Part shown: one piece after another, positions 12,019-23,381 of the stretch
Layout: every line of letters starts with the position of its first letter
Position numbering within the stretch: position 1 is the stretch's first letter
Assembly (NCBI GenBank): GCA_018389105.1
Contig: JACATO010001658.1
Location: 62,001 to 126,000 of the forward strand
Direction of reading: 5' to 3'
DNA: 64,000 bases
Source: Nautilus pompilius
Lineage: Eukaryota > Mollusca > Cephalopoda > Nautilida > Nautilidae
Translations under genes and position numbers: made by a program
The notes under the pieces: generated by a model
Told to the model about the DNA's origin: nothing
Seen by the model: only the letters and a program-made list of their open reading frames with translations
Database searches by the model: none

Positions 12019-15000
12019 GTAAGTTCAAATCCTATTTCTACAGTTACGAATAGACCCCCTCCTCCTCCTCCTCCTTCCCCCCTCCCACAGCAAGTAGCGT
12101 GCGTATAGTTGAAGTATTGCTTATCTAGTTAAGGGAACTCCGCGCCGGTCGGGGTTCTAACAGCCAAGCGGGATTTAGGTTCCAGCAACGATGCTAAACG
12201 ATTCGTATGCACTGTAAACTGCATTTAAAACAGCAGGGTTTCAGGTCGTCTTGTTAGCTACAATAACCACGACCCTCCCCCCCACAAATAAAGGGCCCTG
12301 TTCTGTTTTATTTAAAACTCTCACGGATGTCCGTGGCGATCCAGAACTATAACAGCAGAATTCAGATGTAGAACAAAGGTCAACTTTTTTTTTTAGAGAG
12401 TTCTCTCCCTTTCGATCGAAGTGGATGGTGTGTGTGTGTGTGTGTGTGAAAACCGGAAGAGATTGTGGAAACTTTTTTTAAGAGTCCTCACCCCTCACAC
12501 AGCGTTCGGGTTTTAGACGAAGATTCAGCTGCAATAAAAGATGGCATTCAATTCAGAGCTAATATACGAAAGGTCGTCAGGAGGCTTCAAAAAAAAAAAA
12601 AAAGAGGAAAAATCGAGGATGAAAGACGAGAATTCATCCCGACTGGAGATTCGAGGAAGATGACCAACTGGTTTGGGGGAGGGGAGGGGGAGGAAGGAGC
12701 TGAAGCCAAAAGCAAAGCAGAGCAAGAAAAATGACCCTCTTAAGATGGATGACAACAACACCAAACAGCCCCACTTCCGCCAGCTTTGTGGCAGGTAGAG
12801 AAATTGTGAACGCGGACGGCTATTCACGGTCGGTGATTGCTTAAAGGAATTGTACATTAAAGTATCGGAGTCATCAGCAGATCAGGGACATAAACTCAGC
12901 TCCGGCCTACTGTGATGAATCGTGCGAAGTTGATGACATATCACAGGTGCCCTCCTCTGCAGGTATGTCCCCGAGAGGACTTTATAGAATTATTGCCGCT
13001 CAGAGGCCAAACACGGGGAGAGGATTTTTTTTTTTTTTTTTACAGCGATTGTAGATTGTCTCGAGGCTAAAGAAATCAATAAAGCCATTTTGTCTCTGTC
13101 GCGACTGATGGGACGCCGAGTATGAAAGGGGCAAACAAGGGGTTTGTGACTGTTGCAGAAAATGTTAGATCAAAATATGATATCCTTTTCACCGTATGAT
13201 CCACCAAGAGGTACTTTGCGCCCAAGCATTTCCACCCGAGATCATGGAAGTGATGACCCCGGTCATACAAACTGTCAATTAAATGACCTCATCAGAAAGC
13301 TGCAAGGAAGAGGAAACACGGAAATTCTCGCTTTTAGAAGAAGTACTGCCGTACTAGCATAAACTAGCTCTGGTTGCGAGAGACCTGGAAAAAAAAAATG
13401 CCTGCTGGTTCATTTCCCCATCACTGAAACAATTCAAAGAATAGAAGAACGAGAATCCAAGAGACAAGATTCTGAACACATCCTGCTTGGAAATGGAGAC
13501 GACATCGTACTGGCCTTGAATTAGACAGCACTGCAAAGAGACCCTTCAGCAGACATCGCACTGAACTGATAATTGGCCGGGCGAATCTTAGTGATTTTAC
13601 AGGTGTACTCGCGTGACCGCTGACGTCTTGAGAAGGGAGGAGGATTAGAGGAAGCATAATGCTCCGGAGGATGGAGTCCATACATTGTTAATATGTAAAT
13701 TGTTTGTTGGCATCAGCAAAAATCGCTTTTTATTGTTAAAAATCAATATGCTCTATGTTCTGTTATCCAGTTTCTTAACCAGGAGGCTACATCTATTGCG
13801 GCTCTCAAAATACTTGGTTACTCAAGGAATTTAAAAGAAAAGAAAATGGGCCTTCCCTCCCCTTGCGGCATCCGGTAGTCCAGGATTGTCTGTTAGCCGC
13901 CCGGGTTACCATGCAGTGCCTAGGCGACGCTTCTGGAATCGCTTTAAAAAAACAGTGGAAATACACTTGAATTTAAACAAATAAAACGGAAGGTCAAAGT
14001 GACAGAATTTATTCCGTTTTAAAATTAATTTTACACAAATTTAAGTCAACCAGAATAATTCGGTATAGTAGATTTAAGTCGCAAACGTCGCTGCACACCG
14101 TAATTGTTCGCCAGTCCTCGAAGGTCTGTCATGGCCTGTAGTGGTGTTGGCGTTGATGATGTTGGATATCCGCGCTCCTCTGTGCGTCACGATACTTAAA
14201 AGACAATGTATTGTGATGGGTTGTGACCCGCCACGTTGCTGGGCGCATCTTTCCCGATTCAGCCTGTATCCTTCGATGCGCACCCTCCGCGCGCCTGTGT
14301 CAGGTGGGGACCACTCCCGGGCGTTTTCCATTTCCTCGGCGAGCTGAGCAGTCTACGCGATAATCCTCGAACCAAGCAGCCAGCATCCGCGGTTCTTCCG
14401 CCAGTCTGTCTGTCTGTCTGTCCGTCCGTCCCTCCCTCCCCACAATGTAATTCGCAGCTCTGGTCGTTGGTGTCGAGGGCGAGGACCCCCCCCGGACTCA
14501 ACACCAGCGATCAGTCAAGGGGAGCGCAGTCTAATCTGAATGTTTAACGCGGCAGTTAATCTCCTTTCCACCGTTGCAGTCTATCAGGGTACAGCAGCGA
14601 TGCGCTATAATGCCGGCGATTGACTTCGTTACAAATCCTGCTATTCGAAATTAAATTAAATTTAAAAAAAAAAAAAAAAAAAAAAATGGCAAACTGGTGA
14701 TAGAAATTCTGTTTGACCCCCCCTTTCACTTTCCGAAACCGTTTTCCTTCTCGGCGAACCCCCCTCTCTCTCTCTCTGTCCTACCTCCACAAAGTCTTGA
14801 GGAAATCTCGCAGCAGGGAGCTCAGAAGGGGAAAGCCTTAAACGACTTATGTAGGCAAGGTTGGAAGGGTTGAAAGTGGGTCAAACTACAAGCCAGTCGG
14901 GAGTTAACTTCACCACGTGTACCCCGGAAAAGCCTACCTGGGTCCCGCGTCCGATGGCCAATATTACGAAGCAACAAGGGATACATTTACAATTTCCTTG

Positions 15001-15120
15001 TTTGTCAGTTTAGCGCAAGAACAACAGCTCAGATTGGCTACACGACCCTCGCCCGTCCCGTTTATATTCCTCAATGGTGATTGGTTGTCCGCCCGCCCGC
15101 TTGTTCCACGTGGTTCGGTT
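12019..15120. other. No identified gene; protein-like blocks without homology
   Basis: Several short open stretches look weakly coding. On the plus strand, 12,530-12,730 is lysine- and glycine-rich (includes MTNWFGGGEGEEG). At 13,153-13,360 and 13,380-13,530 two blocks in one reading frame include PITETIQRIEERESKRQ and are separated by a stop. None has clean splice sites or a family I recognise; they may be a decayed retrocopy. Simple sequence: (TCTG/TCCG)n at 14,403-14,435, an A run at 14,662-14,684, and a TC run at about 14,763-14,780. Confidence 0.4.
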
Positions 15121-15174
15121 AAGATGATCAGAAATACGTTATTTAAAAACTATGGCTTTACTCAAATCCCAGGC
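15033..15174 (+). promoter_or_regulatory. Candidate promoter and first coding exon
   Basis: Two ATTGG (inverted CCAAT) boxes at 15,033 and 15,080 and a CACGTG E-box at 15,107 precede an ATG at 15,124. The ATG opens 17 codons (MIRNTLFKNYGFTQIPG) and ends exactly at a consensus GTAAGT donor at 15,175. The box spacing and the strong donor make a real first exon plausible. I could not connect it to later exons, and the peptide is not recognised. Confidence 0.25.
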
Positions 15175-15299
15175 GTAAGTCATTTTGAAAAAAAAACATT
15201 CACTCACCCTACAGTATACATGCAGTTAACGACAGAGAAGGATTTTTATTCACTTCTTTACTTTAGCAACACGTGAACAACACTGAAGCACAGCGATCG

Positions 15300-16540
15300 A
15301 TTCCTCCTATGAGGTCATCGCCAACTGCGGATTAATTCAATCTTTATCCGGTGATATATTACTAACTAGGGGATTCTCTCCAGGAAAAAAAGTCAAAAGC
15401 TAAATACAAATTCCTTTCAGCGACTAGCCTAAGTGCGATCGGCAGGCTATGTTACACGTTACGAATACCACCCAGAGTTCAGGGTCGAAAGAGGGGAGAC
15501 GGAATTATTTGGCTTAACGTAGGTAGTAGCTTGTTGTTGTTGTTGTTGTTCTCTTTTGGGTTGAGCAGACCCAGACACGAAAAGGTCGCGGCTCTTGTGC
15601 GCGCGAAGGTTGCTGTATTAATATTACTCTCGATACTTTTACTAACTCTTTAGGATTCAGAATGTCGTTTAACAGAGTCACCAATAAAGAATCCATGGCC
15701 GTGGTGGGAGTAGAAGGAAAGTTAAGTAAGAACAAAAGGGTCTCAGAAGAAGGAAAACACTTTTAAACTCTCGTCCTGTCAGCTCTGAACACCAGACAGG
15801 CTGCAGACGGTCAGTGTAGCCATATTATAGCTTAGACCGAAACGGTTAAAGCCAGACAGACACCCGCCTGGACTTGTTGGTGAGGAGTCGGTCGGTACCC
15901 ATGGCGATTGTGTTAACGCCATTCGCGGAGGAATACAGGAGAAATATGTTGCCGATGTGATGTGCCCTGTGAATAAGAGCGATGAAACTGGCCAATCAGG
16001 AACTTTTTACCTACAGGTTGCGGTCCACACGTCTAAATGCACGCATGTTGTGTTGATGTAGATCATAAACGCAAAGCATAATTTCATTTGAATATTTAAA
16101 TTCTTAGGCATAAAATGTAGGTAGATATGCCCGTTGTGCATTTTATGTTCATTCATCTGGAAGTCGCTTTGAACCATCCATACAAAGTTATTCATCTTAA
16201 CAAAAATAGCTTTCTGTTCAATATAAATGACGTCATCAATGACATCACCAGCTAGTTCGAACCCCTCGAACAATACCCTGAAGTACACCATCTATTTACT
16301 TTATTTACTCTTTAATCGTTTGTGGCTTAAAAAAGAACTAGTAGACTTATGTTGTTTTTCTCTTCTAAGATAATTTTGTTTAGAATAGAAATCCCTTTCT
16401 TTGTATTAAAAAAACAAACAAAACAAGTAGCTTACACGACCATACCATTTAAAGTTTGGAGACAACGCAGCTGGCTGTCATTTAGCCGGGAATATAACCA
16501 AATATAACAACGTGGACTTCCTACAACAAAAACAGAATAT
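15300..16540. other. Intergenic, nothing identified
   Basis: No supported gene. A minus-strand ATG-started open stretch of 94 codons lies at 16,007-16,291 (MVYFRVLFEGFELAGDVIDD) with no recognised motif. A short (GTT)n run lies at 15,532-15,549. Confidence 0.4.
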
Positions 16541-17307
<767 letters not shown>

Positions 17308-17309
17308 TT

Positions 17310-18150
17310 TGGAGCGCAATTTTAAAACCCTGGTAACAAAATATAAACACTGAAAATGCGCACATAATTTGATAGTTTGCACTGTTTCTCCTGGACCAAC
17401 TATTGGATGTTTTTTTATATTATACGCTGGACATTCATCTGATGGACAACTCACCAAACAATGTTAATATTTCCCCGCTGTAATTCTATCGGACAAGGAC
17501 GTCACATCGTCTAGCAAAACCTACAGGTATTGCACGTAAGAAGATTATAAGCTGTATTTTAGTTTTAGTTTAATTTAATTAATTTTCATTAATTAAAAAA
17601 ATTTTGGAATTTTTCTTTGAAAGGTTATTATACAAGAAGGCGACAAAAAAATTTTTTTTAGGCATATAAGCAATTGCTCTTGTGCAAAAAGAAATGATTA
17701 GCATTTCATTTAAGGGAGATAATTCGAATAATCAAGCCTTAAATGGCGCTTTATGCGAATTCGATTTCTTTCTAATAACTCATAATTAGTTTTAACAAAT
17801 TATGCTATTAATTTTATTTTAAATACGCAAAGAACAATCGCTAGCGTAGTATATACTGTATCTGCGTATATTCAAAGATAAAAGCATGTAGGTACACCAA
17901 AAATGCCAGTGGTTGTACTGAATTTGCCCTTTTCTTTCAGGGATCGTGTCGGTTGGTAAGGTAAACATAGACATTTTTAAAGGGTCACTTTAAACATTAC
18001 TCTTGTTGTTTTCGCTGAATATTAGTCAACTCAATGGTAATAAATCTATCTCCAAGAACAACAACAACAGCAAAACATCTTTAAGCAAATCATCGTTTAC
18101 AGATTAACAACTCGTTTCGCTGCGATTGATGTTGTCTTCGTTTTTCAAAC
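17310..18150. other. AT-rich intergenic stretch
   Basis: No coding signal, RNA gene or recognisable element seen. Confidence 0.5.
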
Positions 18151-18155
18151 AACTT

Positions 18156-18479
18156 TCATTTTTCTTCTTCCTTTAGCCCTACGTAAAAAGTCGACACTGC
18201 CAAAGTGGTGCCCGGATCTGTTCTACCTGCCCGTTGTAACTCTACCTGATAAGAAAAGCACCGATAGACAAACTCAAAAAAAGAAAAAAAATGTCTCCAG
18301 TTCAGTTTCAAAGCTTCCATCGATAACACGAAGACAGACAATCCGCACAGGGTTAGGGCGAGCAATAGCAAAATCCCTGTCGTAACCACGTAAGGTAAAA
18401 GGATCTTTCTACCGTTAGCAGATTCATACTTTGAGAAATTAAAATATATTGTAAAATTTCTATTCTCGAAAGTATGCAT
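18156..18479 (-). CDS. Unrecognised open frame with one membrane segment
   Basis: The minus strand is open for 107 codons from an ATG. It contains a 25-residue hydrophobic stretch (ILLPYVVTTGILLLLALTLC and following GLSVFVL) flanked by charged text (SANGRK before, EALKLNWRH after). TTTCTCAAAG just before YESANG and TTTTCTTATCAG before VELQRAGR both resemble acceptors, so this may be one or two exons of a single-pass membrane protein rather than one ORF. No family is recognised, and chance cannot be excluded in this AT-rich DNA. Confidence 0.22.
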   Translation of the reverse strand: MHTFENRNFTIYFNFSKYESANGRKILLPYVVTTGILLLLALTLCGLSVFVLSMEALKLNWRHFFSFFEFVYRCFSYQVELQRAGRTDPGTTLAVSTFYVGLKEEEK

Positions 18480-19104
18480 ATATTATCATGGAAACACATA
18501 CAGTGTATGCACGAATACTAGTAACTGCAGCTGAGAGACCCAAATAACACATGCATAATGCGCTGGTAGAGAAAATATACAAAAACAAAATGAATACGCT
18601 GTACAGTGCACTAGTATTTGGTGCGCGAGACCTTTGCTTTATATGCACACAAAGAGGTTATCAATTTATGATTTATCCTGTAACACTTTCCGCAATTTAT
18701 CCAAGGCATTTAATTTCCGTTTGACATTCTAACTAACCATATAACTCCATGTAGCCGTAATGGTGTGTATAGCAGGACTTTGCGCAGGTTAATGCATTTT
18801 ATTTTAGTGTTCCACCAGCCTCACACCACATTGGCTGCATGCAAGACGTCTATGGGATGATGGATAAGAACCCGCCCGTACCTGTTGGCAGTCGGAATAC
18901 CTTGGATTTTATGCAAATTTTCGAAATCACTGACAGATTAGAGTAAACCCTTTGAATGCCCAAGTAATTTTTTATTGTGGCACGTATGTACTGTACACTT
19001 AAGCCGTACGAAATGGGATAAAACATTACGTCAGTATCTAAGTTTTCCCACGTGTATCGCGAAGGGCAAGGACATGTGGCACCAATGCAGTGAAAATTTA
19101 TATG

Positions 19105-19850
19105 ATAGCATGGTCCAAATTTTGCCAAAGTCTAGTAAATTTTTTCTTTAGATCTTCCACAGATGTTGGGAGGAAGTCTTGATTTTCGTAGTTAGCGATC
19201 AAGATGTTCCCAAACGTTTCCAATCAGATTCATGTCGGGGTTTTAGGTTCTAGAGAACATTCTGCAACCCCTCCTTTGTCTCTTCCATAGGGTGGCAGTT
19301 TGACAAGTGACACAACCTTCTTGCAGAAAATGTCTTGAACTGCAAAATCCCTGAAAAATGACACTGGATAGTTATTAAGAATAGATAGGAATACAAAAAA
19401 GATTCAGACGTCCTTCGATGGATACCAGGTTAGTCTTTTTCGCTGCCTATATAATTACAAGCGTTGAACTATGAGTTGCCAGCAGGCCCTCTGAAATGCT
19501 CCACTTGCCCCTCTCTCTCCTTGTTTGTCCATTCGAGGTGAAGTGACTGGACTGAGAGTAGTCAGAGGACAGAACTGAACAGACGTCCAAAATGCCATAG
19601 GTCTGTGTATCATTTATTGTGCCCAGAGAACTTTGCGCTTTACGTTGGCTTCCGTAAGTGGGGGTCTTAGGCCGAGCCACGCATCCATTGTAGCCCAGTT
19701 TATGCAAATAACGTTGAGCTGTACGATGTGAAACATTCCCAGTATTGGCGGTGTCTGCAAACCTTGTGGGTGGGTTTGACCTCACCTGGAGAACGAGGAT
19801 TCTCTTGGTTAATTCTGTAACCAAGGCCGTTCTGGTTGATGGTTAGCTGC
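19105..19850 (-). mobile_element. Tc1-like DNA transposon fossil
   Basis: On the minus strand the Tc1 transposase is readable in pieces: LTKRILVLQVRSNPPTRFA and GNVSHRTAQRYLHKLGYNG (the second helix-turn-helix region), then SSHFTSNGQTR-like text where the first catalytic aspartate region should be, then NPDMNLIGNVWEHLDR from the DDE C-terminal block (family consensus 'SPDLNPIENVW'). Reading requires frame changes and passes stops near 19,240 and elsewhere, so the copy is inactive. The family moves by cut-and-paste into TA sites. I could not define the terminal repeats. Confidence 0.8.
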
Positions 19851-20535
19851 TATTTCATTTGCCTTACGAAAATCAACAAGGCTGTTATGCACTGCCCCGT
19901 CTGCGAGTCCACGATTCTGTCACTCCGACCGCGGTCCGATTGTCCAATCATGCGGCATCGTGCAATGACGAAGCATCACGAGCCTCAACTGTACTAGACG
20001 TCTTTAGTATTCCACCAGTTTTACTGTCTCATGACACGTGCCATCTATACAAGCGCACAGCCTTGTGGGTAACATGAGCTGTTCCATTATTTCCATAGAT
20101 GCTTATCCCACTCCAATAGGGCTCTGTATTTGTTTTGTTGTTATTTACGAAGTAGTATCTGAATGCCACTTTGAGTTGAAACGGCTTATATCTTAGATGT
20201 TTTCCCTCTGTTTATTTAGCATTTTATTTATTAATTTTTTTTTACTTTTAAATAACTAAATTCATTTTTTTTTAAAAAATTAAATCAATAATAAATTTAT
20301 ATATAGGAATACTTCAATATTTTATATTGACATCTGAAAACAAAACAGATGCCTCGACAGACGGGTAACCATATATCACCAGTTATCAATTTCGGCATAC
20401 TTAAACTATTATCTATTTATTTATTTATTAGTATAATCTTGGTAATCCGATACCATTTTCTTTTTTACAGTCTAATCCAACTTTTCGTTGTCGAACCAAC
20501 AACACTGCTTTCAGGACAATATTATTTAGAGTTAA

Positions 20536-20540
<5 letters not shown>

Positions 20541-20574
<34 letters not shown>

Positions 20575-20599
20575 GAGAGAGCGAGAGAGAGAGGAGGGG

Positions 20600-20636
<37 letters not shown>

Positions 20637-20683
20637 GGAGAGGGAGAGGAGATGGGGAGAGATGGAGATGGGGAGAGAGAGAG
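20541..20683. repeat. (GA)n tract
   Basis: About 140 bp of GA with GGA and GGGGA interruptions. The open frame across it (ERERERE) is low complexity. Confidence 0.9.
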
Positions 20684-20799
20684 AGAATTGTTTGTTTTCC
20701 GCCTTCTTATCCGTTAATTCTTTTCAAAATTAAAACCTATGAATTATTACCCTGATGCTGTCGTGGCCAACTGATTCTGACACTCGGTCACCTGAAAAC

Positions 20800-21190
20800 A
20801 TCTGAAGCCATGGTCAAACGCTTTGCATCACACGAGAAATAACAGAAACGGAATGTCTTTCCCCAACAGAGGTCACACGGCCAGATACTGCTCCCCCATC
20901 CTCCCCTAACCGCTTCTAAACGTCTGATTCTGAACATTTTTATTTGTCTTGGTTCCACTTGTGGTCAAGATTTATGGGGTCTCTTCCGAAACACGTATTT
21001 ACATTACCGTCACGTCTTCCAGTTTTGATCATTTTTGCCGTTAAGAAAATTCGGAAAAGCGCAAAGCGGCTCGCACTTCAAAACCCTAACGTTACTATGC
21101 AAATTCTGCGGTTTTAATTCGATTTTATTAAGCAACTTTTTTAAAATAATTTCTAGAGAGACCTAGTACTTCTGGCCGTGGCTATACGTG
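20800..21190. mobile_element. Tc1-type MITE, copy A
   Basis: Begins with AGCCATGGTCAAACGCTTTG and ends with the inverted form CTGGCCGTGGCTAT, giving imperfect terminal inverted repeats of the 'AGCCRTGGCCAAA' type known from Tc1-like elements. The middle matches the copy at 52,557-52,938, for example TTTTGATCATTTTTGCCGTT here against TTTTGATCATTTTCCCCATT there. It has no coding capacity. This copy keeps CpGs where the other has CA or TG. Confidence 0.6.
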
Positions 21191-21604
21191 CATCCACGAA
21201 CAAAGATGGCTTAGCATCGCTTGTTAAACCGATAATCTTCATTTTGCAGGCCAAGCGATTAGTCTTTTACTTTAGCTTTTGGTTTCGGTATAATGCTGAT
21301 TTATAGGAAGACAGGGCGAATAACGTGTTCATTCTTTATCTCGCATAAAATTAATTCCAGGGGATTTTCCGGATTTTCCCTCCCCCCCTTAACAGAATTA
21401 ACTCTTGGAAATAATAATATTAATAATAATAATAATGTTTTAGAAAACAGGTAAATAAAAAAAAAATAAAAATGCAAAGAATAAATGATTATCACATATT
21501 GTGAAAGCAATTAGATCTGATTAAGATAAAAGATAAAAAACATAATTAGAGATGATTTTCAGTCTTGTAAGCGATAAACGTTCGCGGTATAATTTTTCAC
21601 GATG

Positions 21605-22760
21605 CAGTCTGCCCAGCCCACGTGTATATTCCGTGCATAATGTAACTAACGTCTTTCATAATTGTATATTCCGTGTATAATGTAACGTAACGTCTGACGT
21701 GATTTATATTATGTGTATACTAACTAACGTCTGCCGATTGTATATCCCGTGTATAATGTAACGTAACGTCTGACATGATTTATATTATGCGTATACTAAC
21801 TAACGTCTGACGATTGTATATTCCGTGTATAATGTACTAACGTCTGACGTGATTTATATTATGCGTATACTAACTAACATCTGACGATTGTATATTCCGT
21901 GTATAATGTACTAACGTCTGACATGATTTATATTCCGTGTATAATGTAACGTAACGTCTGACATGATTTATATTGTGTATACTAACTAACGTCTGACGAT
22001 TGTATATTCCGTGTATAATGTACTAACGTCTGACATGATTTATATCCCGTGTATAATGTAACGTAACGTCTGACATGATTTATATCCCGTGTATAATGTA
22101 ACGTAACGTCTGACATGATTTATATTCCGTGTATAATGTACTAACGTCTGACATGATTTATATCCGTGTATAATGTAACGTAACGTCTGACATGATTTAT
22201 ATTCCGTGTATAATGTAACGTAACGTCTGACATGATTTATATCCGTGTATAATGTAACGTAACGTCTGACATGATTTATATTCCGTGTATAATGTACTAA
22301 CGTCTGACATGATTTATATCCCGTGTATAATGTAACGTAACGTCTGACATGATTTATATTCCGTGTATAATGTAACGTAACGTCTGACATGATTTATATC
22401 CCGTGTATAATGTACTAACGTCTGACATGATTTATATCCCGTGTATAATGTAACGTAACGTCTGACATGATTTATATTCCGTGTATAATGTACTAACGTC
22501 TGACATGATTTATATCCCGTGTATAATGTAACGTAACGTCTGACATGATTTATATTCCGTGTATAATGTAACGTAACGTCTGACATGATTTATATCCCGT
22601 GTATAATGTAACGTAACGTCTGACATGATTTATATCCCGTGTATAATGTAACGTAACGTCTGACATGATTTATATTCCGTGTATAATGTAACGTAACGTC
22701 TGACGTGATTTATATTCCGTGTATAATGTACTGACGTCTGACATGATTCTGTGTATAATG
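21605..22760. repeat. Satellite array of about 36-41-bp units
   Basis: About 30 tandem units built on GTGTATAATGTAACGTAACG + TCTGACATGATTTATATTCC. A shorter form replaces TAACGTAACG by TACTAACG, and a third, more divergent form (GTATACTAACTAACGTCTGA) is confined to the first 400 bp. Long and short forms are interspersed downstream, implying a higher-order structure. The array ends about 550 bp before the retinochrome TATA box. Minus-strand open frames reading YTGYKSCQTL are artefacts of the repeat. Confidence 0.95.
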
Positions 22761-23308
22761 TCTATTTTTTACCAATGAGCCAATGCTTTTGTAGGAGACA
22801 ATCGACAACGACACGGTCTTTAAAGGAGCTAACGTCATCGGCCTTATGCAAGGAATTCTCTCCTTTTTTTTTTTTAAAAAGGAAGAAATGAAGGAGGGTT
22901 AGGGTTATAGAGACTTTTATCAACTCACTGCGTGTTCGGCATGGGATCTCAGGAAGGGAAGTTGCGTTGGCTGGTTCAATGGTTCAACACCCAGGACCCA
23001 ATTTTATGCTTTTGTAGTATTCTCCTTAATACGGCCGCGCGACTCCCACCGCAACTGACCAGATTTACCGCATTCTGTTTAGTCCCCTCCCCGCAGCCTC
23101 TCTAGGTAATAATTTATTAACTCCAACGCTATAAATCTACACGGTATTTTGTCACTGTATCCCCGAGAAACTAATAACATCTCTCTCTCTCTCTCTCTCT
23201 GTTTGATCTGGTCGCTTAAACCTCTTTAGGAGAGATTACAGCAGTCAGCTTATTCCTACGACTTTTGACTGACACGTGACCCTGCCGACCGACCGGCTAA
23301 CAGCCGGG

Positions 23309-23316
23309 TATATAAG
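23309..23316 (+). promoter_or_regulatory. TATA box of the retinochrome gene
   Basis: TATATAAG lies 73 bp before the retinochrome ATG at 23,382. That spacing puts transcription start near 23,340 and leaves a 5' leader of about 40 bases. A well-formed TATA box suits a cell-type-specific gene such as an opsin. A (CT)n run lies at about 23,181-23,200. Confidence 0.6.
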
Positions 23317-23381
23317 ATGCCTCGTCGTCGAAATGCGGACGTAGGAGTACTGCCTCAGTGGTGTGCGTACCCAGCTAAGGC

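Noticed and set aside
22040-22586. Minus-strand repeat protein reading TLYTGYKSCQ units
   Set aside because: The frame follows the satellite unit only because unit lengths sum to multiples of three in places; no start context or flanking exon.
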